A stretch of 20,453 nt of DNA from JALYGK01 sp036259835 (GTDB lineage Bacteria > Actinomycetota > UBA4738). Below, in pieces: positions 8,122-14,248 of this stretch. A model generated the notes under the pieces. It made no database searches, had not been told where the DNA came from, and was given only the letters and a program-made list of their open reading frames with translations. Position numbers and translations under genes: made by a program. The stretch is taken from positions 1-20,453 of the forward strand of contig DATABA010000148.1 of assembly GCA_036259835.1 (NCBI GenBank), given 5' to 3'. Numbering within the stretch: position 1 is the first letter of the stretch; the number at the start of each line of letters is the position of its first letter.

Positions 8122-10559
8122 CCCAAGACCTTCCCACGGGAACGGTCACGTTTCTGTTTACCGACATCGAGGGCTCCACGAGGCTCCTCCACGAACTCGG
8201 TGTCGAGGAGTACGCGAAGGCGCTCGGTGAACACAGGCGGGTGCTCCGCGAAGCCTTTGACCGCCACGGCGGCACGGAGATCGACACCCAAGGTGATTCA
8301 TTCTTCGTCGCATTCCCTACCGCACCCGGAGCGCTGAAAGCGGCGCGCGAAGCACAGGAAGCGCTTTCGCGGGGTCGGATCCGCGTTCGGATGGGGATCC
8401 ACACCGGAACGCCCTTCGTGGACGAGGGACAGTACGTCGGGGTCGATGTCCACCGCGCGGCTCGGATCGCGGCGTGCGGCCACGGAGGCCAGGTGCTGAT
8501 CTCTGCGTCCACGGCTGCCCTGACCGGGACCGAGGGATTGCGGGACCTCGGGGAGCATCGCTTGAAGGACCTCTCTGCCCCCGAGCGCATCTATCAGTTG
8601 GGCGATCATGAATTTTCACGTCTCAAGACGCTGTACCAGACCAACCTTCCGATTCCAGCCACGCCGTTCCTCGGCCGACAAAGCGAGCTCCCAGAGGTCG
8701 TGGAGCTGCTGCAGCGGGAGGAGGTTCGACTCGTCACATTGACGGGACCCGGTGGGACGGGAAAGACACGGCTCGGTCTCCAGTCGGCCGGCGCGGCCGC
8801 GGATTCATATCCGGACGGAGTCTGGTGGGTACCGTTGGCGCCGGTTCGCGATGCCCAGCTCGTGGCACCCTCGATCGCCCGAGCGCTGGGGGGAACCGTC
8901 GATGTCGCCGAACACATCGCCGACAAACGCATGCTGATCTTCCTCGACAACTTCGAACACATCATCGACGCGGCGCCGCAGGTCGGTGAGCTGATCGCGC
9001 AATGCCCCCGGCTCGACGTACTGGTGACGAGTCGAGCGCCGCTTCGGGTCGCCGGTGAATGGGACTACGCCGTCGAGCCGCTCCGCGAGGCGGAGGCCAT
9101 GGAGCTTTTCACGCAGCGGGCTCGCGCCGTCCGGCGCGACTTCGAAGGCAACGGCGCGGTGGCAGAGATCTGCCGCCGGCTCGATCACCTGCCGCTCGCG
9201 GTGGAGCTTGCCGCAGCTCGAGTGAACCTCCTGTCGCCAGCGGACCTCCTTCAGAGGTTGGACCGCCGGCTCCCGCTCCTCAAGGGCGGCACGCGAGACG
9301 CACCCGAGCGGCAACGGACCCTTCGAGCCACGATCGAATGGAGCCACGACCTCCTTACCCCAGAGGAACAGCAGCTGTTTTCGCGCCTTGCCGTCTTTGT
9401 CGGCGGGTTCACTGTGGAGAGCGCTGAGGCTGTGTGCGAGGCGGACCTCGATTCGCTCGAACGCCTCATCGAACACAGTCTCGTTCGGCGGTGGCAGAGC
9501 GGCCGGCTCGGCATGCTCGAGACCATCCGCGAGTTCGCCGCTGAGCTCCAGGAAGCGTCAGGCGAAGCCGGCGAAATCCGCCGACGCCATGCAGAGCACT
9601 TCCTCGAGATCGCCGAGTCGGCGAACCTTTCGATCCATTCTCTCGGCCGCGGGCCGCAGCGGCACGAACTCGTCATTCCGGAGCAACACAACATCCGGGC
9701 AGCGATCGATTGGGCCGCGGAGCGGGACCCCGAGCTCGGACTTCGGTTGGCCGTCGCCCTGGAGAACTTCTGGATCACGAACGACCCGAGCGAGGGCGCC
9801 CGCCGGTTCGCCGCGCTCCTCTCGCGTGCGGACGACATCGACATCTCTCTGAAAGCCAAGGCGCTCCGCGACTACGGTGCGACGGTCGATGTCGCTGGGG
9901 ACTACGACAAGGCTGCAGACCTATATGGACAGAGCCAACAATTGTTCGAGCAGGCGGGCGACGAGAGCGGGGTCGCAACAGGGATCTTTCGACTCGGAAT
10001 CATCGCTCATGTCAAGGAAGACCTGGAGGAAGCAGGGCGCCTCTACGAGGAAAGCCTCGAGATCTTTCGTCGGATCGGGGACCCGATCGGCGAGTTACAG
10101 GTGCTCGGCAGCCTCGGCGACCTCGAGTTCGAACGCGGGAATCGGAGGCGCGGCCGCGAGCTTACGGAGGCGAGTCGCGTGCAAGGTCTCGAAATCGGAT
10201 GGGTGTGGTGGGACGTCTCGAAGTCCGCGATCCTCGCAAAGGAGGATCTCACCGAAGGCAACATCGTCGAGGGCGAAGCCCGCGCACGAGAAATGCTGCG
10301 GCGAGCCCATGAAATCAGAGACCGCAAGAGCACGGTGAACGGCCTCGGCCTGCTCGCCTGGGCGGCCGCCGAACGCGGAGACACCGAGCGTGCCGGGGCG
10401 TTGTGGGCGGTGGCCGAGGCAGAAGCGGCGAGGGCGCCGATTGCTCGGTGGGACGTATGGCGCCCCATTCTCGCCCCGCACATGCCCGAAAGCACGCCGG
10501 ACTCTGCACCGCTTTCTCTCGAAGAAGCCGTGCAGTTCGCGCTATTTGGCGACGCGTGA
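8118..10559 (+). CDS. class III cyclase-like domain, STAND ATPase and TPR-like repeat protein (paralog 2)
   Basis: This 813-residue protein is a tandem paralog of the preceding gene. The two align without gaps through at least the first 320 residues, so motif positions match: Asp16, Asp56, Asp60, His112, Arg116, Walker A 210-217 and Walker B LIFLDNFE (273-280). The LPLAVELAAARV motif and ERQRTLRATIEWSHDLLTPEEQQLF block follow. The C-terminal half has helical TPR-like repeats (for example AGDYDKAADLYGQSQQLFEQAGD) and is much more diverged from paralog 1. The cyclase domain again lacks the usual adenine-selecting lysine. The ATG overlaps the upstream stop (ATGA). Its stop lies 4 bp from the stop of the convergent RidA-family gene, and no hairpin terminator fits between them. 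Function is likely signal transduction, but what it controls is unknown. Confidence 0.88.
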   Translation: MTQDLPTGTVTFLFTDIEGSTRLLHELGVEEYAKALGEHRRVLREAFDRHGGTEIDTQGDSFFVAFPTAPGALKAAREAQEALSRGRIRVRMGIHTGTPFVDEGQYVGVDVHRAARIAACGHGGQVLISASTAALTGTEGLRDLGEHRLKDLSAPERIYQLGDHEFSRLKTLYQTNLPIPATPFLGRQSELPEVVELLQREEVRLVTLTGPGGTGKTRLGLQSAGAAADSYPDGVWWVPLAPVRDAQLVAPSIARALGGTVDVAEHIADKRMLIFLDNFEHIIDAAPQVGELIAQCPRLDVLVTSRAPLRVAGEWDYAVEPLREAEAMELFTQRARAVRRDFEGNGAVAEICRRLDHLPLAVELAAARVNLLSPADLLQRLDRRLPLLKGGTRDAPERQRTLRATIEWSHDLLTPEEQQLFSRLAVFVGGFTVESAEAVCEADLDSLERLIEHSLVRRWQSGRLGMLETIREFAAELQEASGEAGEIRRRHAEHFLEIAESANLSIHSLGRGPQRHELVIPEQHNIRAAIDWAAERDPELGLRLAVALENFWITNDPSEGARRFAALLSRADDIDISLKAKALRDYGATVDVAGDYDKAADLYGQSQQLFEQAGDESGVATGIFRLGIIAHVKEDLEEAGRLYEESLEIFRRIGDPIGELQVLGSLGDLEFERGNRRRGRELTEASRVQGLEIGWVWWDVSKSAILAKEDLTEGNIVEGEARAREMLRRAHEIRDRKSTVNGLGLLAWAAAERGDTERAGALWAVAEAEAARAPIARWDVWRPILAPHMPESTPDSAPLSLEEAVQFALFGDA
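8139..8176 (+). repeat. 38-bp exact direct repeat, copy 2
   Basis: Identical to 5638-5675, at the same place in the second cyclase paralog. Confidence 0.9.
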
Positions 10560-10563
10560 GCCG

Positions 10564-11022
10564 CTAGCCGATCTCGGCGATCAGATCGACCTCGACGGGA
10601 GCGCCGAGGGGAAGCTCCGCCACGCCAACCGCTGCGCGGGCGTGAGGGCCGGCCTCTCCGAAGAGGTTGACGAAGAGGTCACTTGCTCCGTTCGCCACCT
10701 TTGGCTGATCCGTGAACGAGGCGGCGGAGGCCACGTACACCGTCAGTTTCACGATTCTACGAACGGAGTTGAGCGAACCGATCTCGGCTTTCAGCGCCGC
10801 GAGCAGCTGAAGCGCACAGCGACGGGCCGCTTCGGCGCCAGCGTCGACGTCCAACTCCTTGCCGAGCTTCCCGGTCCACATCGGTTTGCCCTCGTCGGAC
10901 GCGACCTGTCCCGACACGAACGCCAGGTTTCCGGTGACCACGACCGGAACGTACGAAGCAATCGGAGCAGGGGCGTCCGGCAGCTCGATCCCTAACTCCT
11001 GAAGTCGTTCCTCGGCTCCCAC
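10564..11022 (-). CDS. RidA (YjgF/YER057c/UK114) family protein
   Basis: From the GTG at 11020-11022 the product has 152 residues and begins VGAEERLQELGIELPDAPAP, as expected for the actinobacterial RidA-like branch. The reading frame is open for 43 more codons upstream, but these overlap the end of whiB and look unlike the family, so I chose the internal start. Core motifs are NLAFVSGQVASD, the SVRRIVKLTVYVAS strand and a C-terminal GVAELPLGAPVEVD, where this branch keeps the Glu-Leu-Pro block but lacks the classical Arg of the deaminase site. RidA proteins remove reactive enamine/imine intermediates. Without the Arg, activity on those substrates is uncertain. A TAGCGT box sits 7 nt upstream. 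The gene is convergent with the second cyclase gene. Confidence 0.85.
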   Translation of the reverse strand: MGAEERLQELGIELPDAPAPIASYVPVVVTGNLAFVSGQVASDEGKPMWTGKLGKELDVDAGAEAARRCALQLLAALKAEIGSLNSVRRIVKLTVYVASAASFTDQPKVANGASDLFVNLFGEAGPHARAAVGVAELPLGAPVEVDLIAEIG

Positions 11023-11029
11023 GGCGGTA

Positions 11030-11035
11030 ACGCTA
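11030..11035 (-). promoter_or_regulatory. putative -10 box (TAGCGT), leaderless start of the RidA-family gene
   Basis: On the minus strand TAGCGT fits TANNNT and lies 7 nt before the GTG at 11022, in the 26-bp gap after whiB. It favours the internal start over the longer frame. No -35 match is evident. Confidence 0.4.
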
Positions 11036-11048
11036 CCGCGGACCAGCG

Positions 11049-11315
11049 TCAGGACGCTTGGCGCTCCCGAATCAGGGGGCGCCGTTCCTGCTCGTTGAGT
11101 CCACCCCAGATCCCGTACAGCTCGGGAACGGTCAGCGAGTACTCGAGGCACTCGAATCGAACCGGGCAGCGTGCGCAGATGGACTTGGCTCGTTCTTCTC
11201 GAACGACTCGTTCCTCTTTGGTCTCTGCTTCACTCGGCGGGAAGAACGTCGTGGTGTCCTCGCCTCGGCACGCCGCCCGCCATTGCCATCCGTACGCCCA
11301 GCTCTCGATCGCCAC
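11049..11315 (-). CDS. WhiB-family iron-sulfur transcriptional regulator
   Basis: This 88-residue protein has the four cysteines that hold the WhiB [4Fe-4S] cluster: Cys16 (AACRGED), Cys47, Cys50 and Cys56 (CARCPVRFEC). The YGIWGGLNEQERR turn follows, then a short basic tail (RRPLIRERQ) likely to contact DNA. WhiB proteins act with the primary sigma factor and respond to redox state or nitric oxide. The start is GTG at 11313-11315. A small GGCCG/CGGCC hairpin (11322-11335) lies just upstream. A purine-rich GGAAGGGGG sits beyond it, too far for a normal ribosome binding site. The RidA-family gene follows after 26 bp. The subfamily cannot be assigned by eye. Confidence 0.92.
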   Translation of the reverse strand: MAIESWAYGWQWRAACRGEDTTTFFPPSEAETKEERVVREERAKSICARCPVRFECLEYSLTVPELYGIWGGLNEQERRPLIRERQAS

Positions 11316-11321
11316 CGTAGA

Positions 11322-11335
11322 GGCCGTGGTCGGCC
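11322..11335 (-). other. small hairpin in the whiB 5' leader
   Basis: GGCCG, four loop bases and CGGCC make a 5-bp stem ending 6 nt before the GTG start of the upstream-reading whiB gene. It lies between the start and a purine-rich tract (about 11341-11349), so it could bring that tract close to the start or hinder initiation. It is short and may be chance. Confidence 0.3.
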
Positions 11336-11486
11336 GTTTCCCCCTTCCGCTGCTCGCCGTTGATGTGTACGACGCTTTCGGGGGGTCTATTCGTTCCCGG
11401 GCGTGAGGAGGATCACAGAATCGACATACAACCGACCCCGGATTGTCGGACTGAAACCCGCTGACCAGGCGTCCTGTCGAACTCGA

Positions 11487-11510
11487 CTCAAAATGTGTTC
11501 ACATTTTGAG
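11487..11510. promoter_or_regulatory. perfect 11-bp AT-rich inverted repeat, candidate operator or terminator stem
   Basis: CTCAAAATGTG and its exact complement CACATTTTGAG are separated by TT. A third half-site, TTTGAG, lies at 11516-11521. The element sits in the 211-bp gap between the kinase stop (11527) and the whiB start (11315), about 170 bp upstream of whiB. Its AT content contrasts with the surroundings. There is no T-run after the stem on either strand, which makes an intrinsic terminator less likely than a protein-binding site. The rest of this gap shows no clear promoter to my eye. Confidence 0.6.
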
Positions 11511-11526
11511 CCGACTTTGAGATGAG

Positions 11527-12090
11527 TCAGGCGGGCGAGCCGACCGCCTTCGCTGCGCGGGCTGCAGGGTGCGCGAGCGGCAGCGCGACCCTGAAGGCCG
11601 CTCCGGCTCCCGGCGCGTCCTCCACCCACACCAGCCCGCCGCACACGGCCGCCAGCTGACGGACGATCGGGAGCCCCAGGCCAATCCCTGGACGACCGCT
11701 CGGTTCCAGCCCAGTAAAGCGCTCGAAGATCCGTTCGCGCAGCTCGCAAGGGACCCCCGGACCTGAGTCCACGACCGACATAATCACTTGCTGATCCGTC
11801 GGCTCGACCTGTACTCGGATCGGCGGCTTGCCGTACTTGTACGCGTTGTCGATCAGGTTCACCAGGATCTGTTGAAGGACGTCGGCATCGGCGAGCACAT
11901 GACAGCCCTCCGGCGCCACCACCTCGATGGAACCGAACGCATCCGCGTAGGTCCGCGCCACGACGTGGGCGCACGCCGCCACGTCGACCGCGTCGCCGAA
12001 TGGTCCGGCTCGTCGATCCCGCTCGAGCTCAGCCGCCTCGAGCAGGTCTTCGATCTGCCGGTCGTACAGGGAGGGGTTTTTCCTTGGCAT
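11527..12090 (-). CDS. truncated sensor histidine kinase (ATPase domain only)
   Basis: The 187 residues from ATG at 12088-12090 contain a complete HATPase_c domain: N box VNLIDNAYKYG (77-87), G1 DSGPGVP (108-114), F box IFERF (121-125) and G2 GIGLGLPIV (135-143). The start MPRKNPSLYDRQIEDLLEAAEL resembles the second helix of a kinase dimerisation domain. No sensor, membrane segment or H-box histidine precedes it. The frame extends to 12231, but that part runs through the NfeD gene end and has no kinase character. The protein therefore lacks a phospho-acceptor. It could be a decayed kinase, a partner for another dimerisation domain, or an anti-sigma-like ATPase. No response regulator is nearby. 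It lies 58 bp after the NfeD gene, probably co-transcribed. Confidence 0.8.
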   Translation of the reverse strand: MPRKNPSLYDRQIEDLLEAAELERDRRAGPFGDAVDVAACAHVVARTYADAFGSIEVVAPEGCHVLADADVLQQILVNLIDNAYKYGKPPIRVQVEPTDQQVIMSVVDSGPGVPCELRERIFERFTGLEPSGRPGIGLGLPIVRQLAAVCGGLVWVEDAPGAGAAFRVALPLAHPAARAAKAVGSPA

Positions 12091-12096
12091 GGTTTT

Positions 12097-12126
12097 GGCC
12101 TTTGCCCGACCTATCGGGAAATGGCC
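12097..12126 (-). other. 30-nt imperfect hairpin just before the kinase start codon
   Basis: Read on the minus strand, GGCC pairs with GGCC at the base, TT with AA in the middle and CCCGA with TCGGG at the top, with two single mismatches and a 4-nt loop. This gives 11 base pairs. It lies between the NfeD gene stop and the kinase ATG, ending 6 nt before the ATG. The only Shine-Dalgarno-like bases (AAAGG) are inside the 3' arm, so folding would hide them. No T-run follows. Confidence 0.5.
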
Positions 12127-12148
12127 GAAATTTGTTGAGAAGAACGCG

Positions 12149-13324
12149 CTATTCGGGCTCTTCCTCGACCCGAAGGATGAGTCCGTCGATCCCCCGAACG
12201 CGGATCCGGGCGCCTTTTGGAATAGGCCCATTCATCGATTTGGCCCGCCACATGGTCCCCTTCACGAAGACCGCCCCCTCCGGATCCAGGTCGCCGCGCG
12301 CCTCGCCGACCAGACCGACCAGCCCCACCTGGGAGCTTCGAACCCGCTCCCGCGCCCTCAATGCCACGGTCAGCGCGAATCCAAAGAACAAAGCCCCGCC
12401 GAGCGTGGCCACCACGATGAGCCATGGAGCGAGGTCGATCGCATCCGGGGCGGCGCTCCACGCCAGCACCGAACCCCCGGCGAACAGAACCGTCCCGGCC
12501 ACCGTCAACAGCCCAACCCGCCGGATTAGCACGTCCAGCCACTGAAGACCGGTTCCGGCAAGGATCAGCCCCAGCCCGACCCAGTTGACCGGGACGATGC
12601 TCAGCGCATACACCGCCAGCGCCAGGGCCAACGCGGCGCTGAAGCCCGCCACCCCGATCCCCGGCTGGGTGACTTCGAAGGCAATGCCCCACAACGCGAA
12701 CACCAAAAGGACGTACACGGCGGTCGGCGTGCTCACCGCGTGAAGGATTCGGCGGATGGGACCCATGTCGTGAAAGCGAACCTCAACCTGCCGGCCGCCC
12801 CGATTCAAGGTCACGAGGGTGACGGCTCCCCGCCCCGTCTCTACCCTTCGGCCGTCCAACTTCACCAGGAGATCCCTGATGTCTGAGGCGATCAGGTCGA
12901 CGGCCCTCCCCCGGAGTGCGTCACCGGCGGCCCGGTTGCCGAGGCCCGCGCCGGGGGCCATCGCGGTCACCGAGGCGGAAAAGAACACCGATTGAGCGGG
13001 CCCCTCCACTCGCGAGCCGCTGGGGGCGATCCACGCGACAACCGGCACAGACGTGCGCCGGATCACATCCACCAGGCTTCCGGCGTTCCGGCCGTACCCC
13101 CAACGTGAGTCCATTTGGAGGATCACCGTCGGTGGGTCGCCGGCCGCCTCTGCCAGCACTTCGCGAAGAAACCCCGTCAACGCCGGATCGATGACCCCCT
13201 GCACCTTCACGACGTGCACGATGGGGCGTGCGACCTCCGAACCCTGCGCCGACGCGGAGTCGATCCTCAGCGTAACCGCGATCGCAAGCAGAAGGAGGAG
13301 GAGAAGGAGAAGGGAACGGCGCAC
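12149..13324 (-). CDS. NfeD-like membrane protein (ClpP-class domain, membrane segments, OB fold)
   Basis: The 391-residue product starts at GTG (13322-13324) with a signal peptide: MRRS, a long leucine run, then SASAQG. Residues about 35-190 match the ClpP-class serine protease-like domain of long NfeD proteins. Residues about 210-335 hold several membrane segments, and about 340-391 form the cytoplasmic OB-like NfeD domain (GLVGEARGDLDPEGAVFVKG). In active family members the catalytic Ser lies in a small-residue motif soon after PSG. Here the segment is PSGSRVEGPAQS, with Gly108 at that point, and the usual Lys region reads LRGRAVDL. Both catalytic residues seem lost. Long NfeD proteins usually sit beside a slipin/stomatin gene; none is here. 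A TAGAAT box precedes the start. Confidence 0.85.
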   Translation of the reverse strand: MRRSLLLLLLLLLAIAVTLRIDSASAQGSEVARPIVHVVKVQGVIDPALTGFLREVLAEAAGDPPTVILQMDSRWGYGRNAGSLVDVIRRTSVPVVAWIAPSGSRVEGPAQSVFFSASVTAMAPGAGLGNRAAGDALRGRAVDLIASDIRDLLVKLDGRRVETGRGAVTLVTLNRGGRQVEVRFHDMGPIRRILHAVSTPTAVYVLLVFALWGIAFEVTQPGIGVAGFSAALALALAVYALSIVPVNWVGLGLILAGTGLQWLDVLIRRVGLLTVAGTVLFAGGSVLAWSAAPDAIDLAPWLIVVATLGGALFFGFALTVALRARERVRSSQVGLVGLVGEARGDLDPEGAVFVKGTMWRAKSMNGPIPKGARIRVRGIDGLILRVEEEPE

Positions 13325-13332
13325 CGAAAAAG

Positions 13333-13338
13333 ATTCTA
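13333..13338 (-). promoter_or_regulatory. putative -10 box (TAGAAT), leaderless start of the NfeD-like gene
   Basis: TAGAAT on the minus strand is one base from the consensus TATAAT and lies 8 nt before the GTG at 13324, with no Shine-Dalgarno between. It sits in the 67-bp gap after the second whiB gene. No -35 match is clear. Confidence 0.5.
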
Positions 13339-13391
13339 CGGACGCGCGGAAGCACCGAACGCGACGATGCCGAGCTTCGAAGCGGGATGGG

Positions 13392-13640
13392 CTAGACGGC
13401 TGGAGCGAGCTCCGGTACGGCTGTGGGCGTTCCGCTCCGCCACATCGACCGGCGTTCCTTGCCGTTCAGGCCGCCCCACACACCGAACTCGATGCGCGTC
13501 TCCAGTGCGAACGCCAGGCACTTCGCTTGCACCTCACAGCGGGAACAAATGGCCTTCGCCCTTCGCTCCGTCCGTACGTGGGTGTCGAAGAACATGTCCG
13601 GGTCGTACTGATTGCAGCGGGCTTCTTTCTGCCAGTTCAT
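13392..13640 (-). CDS. WhiB-family iron-sulfur transcriptional regulator (second copy)
   Basis: This 82-residue protein carries the WhiB cluster ligands Cys9 (ARCNQYDPDMFF), Cys32, Cys35 and Cys41 (CSRCEVQAKC). It also has the FGVWGGLNGKERR turn and a short tail after it. It differs from the other WhiB protein in having a shorter spacing between the first two cysteines (22 rather than 30 residues) and a tail with few basic residues after the turn, so the two are probably different subfamilies. ATG at 13638-13640 is the start. A TACGCT box lies 10 nt upstream, and a perfect 7-bp dyad overlaps where the -35 would be. The NfeD-like gene follows after 67 bp on the same strand. Confidence 0.92.
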   Translation of the reverse strand: MNWQKEARCNQYDPDMFFDTHVRTERRAKAICSRCEVQAKCLAFALETRIEFGVWGGLNGKERRSMWRSGTPTAVPELAPAV

Positions 13641-13650
13641 TGGAGCCGTA

Positions 13651-13656
13651 AGCGTA
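13651..13656 (-). promoter_or_regulatory. putative -10 box (TACGCT) of the second whiB gene
   Basis: TACGCT fits TANNNT and ends 10 nt before the ATG at 13640, giving a leader of only a few bases or none. No Shine-Dalgarno is seen. Confidence 0.4.
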
Positions 13657-13669
13657 CGGATCTTCGGGG

Positions 13670-13688
13670 GATGGGCGAATAGCCCATC
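13670..13688. promoter_or_regulatory. perfect 7-bp inverted repeat over the whiB -35 region, candidate operator
   Basis: GATGGGC, a 5-nt spacer GAATA and GCCCATC form an exact dyad. It lies 14-32 bp upstream of the proposed -10 box and covers the expected -35 position, in the 106-bp gap between the YqeY gene stop and the whiB start. No T-run follows on the minus strand, so an operator is favoured over a terminator for the YqeY gene. Confidence 0.5.
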
Positions 13689-13746
13689 AGGGTCATTTTG
13701 GGGACAAACGCGTCTTAGGTCCTTGCGCGCAGCGGCGCAGGCGGGT

Positions 13747-14214
13747 CTAGACCGTTTGGTCGAGGCGCCCGCGAACCCTGGCCTGGACCGCTTTCCCGTC
13801 CACGCGGCCCTTCGCCTTACCCATCACGTACCCCATGACCTTTCCCATGTCACCCGAGCCCGTCGCGCCGGTCGCCCGGACAGCCTCCTCGATCAGCGCC
13901 CCGAGCTCCTGATCCGATAGCGCCGCCGGCAGGTAAGACTCCAGGACTCGTTGTTCCTCACGCTCGGTCGACGCGCGGTCTTCCCGACCGGCCTTCTCGT
14001 AGGCCTCGATGGCCTCGCGCCGGCGTTTCACCTCGCGCGCGGCAACCTCGACGAACTCCTCGTCCGACAGTTCGTGGCGAAGTTCGACCTCGCGGTTCTT
14101 GACTGCCGCGGTGAGCAGCCGAAGGGCACCCAACCGAACGGCGTCACGTTCTTTCATGGCCGCTCGCATCTCCGCTGCGAGCCTCCTCTTCAGCGATCCC
14201 TCTTCGTCGCCCAC
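13747..14214 (-). CDS. GatB/YqeY domain-containing protein
   Basis: The 155-residue product matches the YqeY family along its whole length: LKRRLAAEMRAAMKERDAVRLGALRLL at the N terminus, KRRREAIEAYEKAGREDRA and EEQRVLESYLPAALSDQEL in the middle, and GDMGKVMGYVMGKAKGRVDGK near the end. The family shares the tail domain of GatB, the subunit of Asp/Glu-tRNA amidotransferase that contacts tRNA. The role of the free-standing form is not established. The start is GTG at 14212-14214. A GGGGGAG ribosome binding site (14224-14230) precedes it by 9 nt, and a TACATT box lies further upstream (14243-14248). The gene is divergent from the metallophosphoesterase with 16 bp between start codons. Confidence 0.9.
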   Translation of the reverse strand: MGDEEGSLKRRLAAEMRAAMKERDAVRLGALRLLTAAVKNREVELRHELSDEEFVEVAAREVKRRREAIEAYEKAGREDRASTEREEQRVLESYLPAALSDQELGALIEEAVRATGATGSGDMGKVMGYVMGKAKGRVDGKAVQARVRGRLDQTV

Positions 14215-14215
14215 T

Positions 14216-14221
14216 TACAAT
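14216..14221 (+). promoter_or_regulatory. putative -10 box (TACAAT), leaderless start of the metallophosphoesterase
   Basis: TACAAT is one base from TATAAT and ends 9 nt before the ATG at 14231. It lies between the two divergent start codons, so its -35 region falls inside the YqeY coding sequence. Confidence 0.5.
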
Positions 14222-14223
14222 CG

Positions 14224-14248
14224 CTCCCCCATGCCGGCGGTCAATGTA
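14224..14248 (-). promoter_or_regulatory. ribosome binding site and putative -10 box of the YqeY gene
   Basis: On the minus strand TACATT (14243-14248) could be a -10 box. GGGGGAG (14224-14230) is a strong Shine-Dalgarno sequence 9 nt before the GTG. Both overlap the start of the metallophosphoesterase gene, so the two promoters are interleaved. Confidence 0.45.

Noticed and set aside
11487..11510. CRP-type cAMP receptor site
   Set aside because: The half-sites resemble AAATGTG/CACATTT, but the 2-bp gap is far shorter than the spacing in CRP sites, so the identification does not hold.
11387..11974. 195-codon frame overlapping the truncated kinase in another frame on the same strand
   Set aside because: The kinase frame carries all ATPase boxes; this one is Arg/Gly-rich noise that also reads through the palindrome.
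13374..13383. 10-bp palindrome GCTTCGAAGC between the second whiB and the NfeD-like gene
   Set aside because: Too short to separate from chance and not placed at a promoter element.
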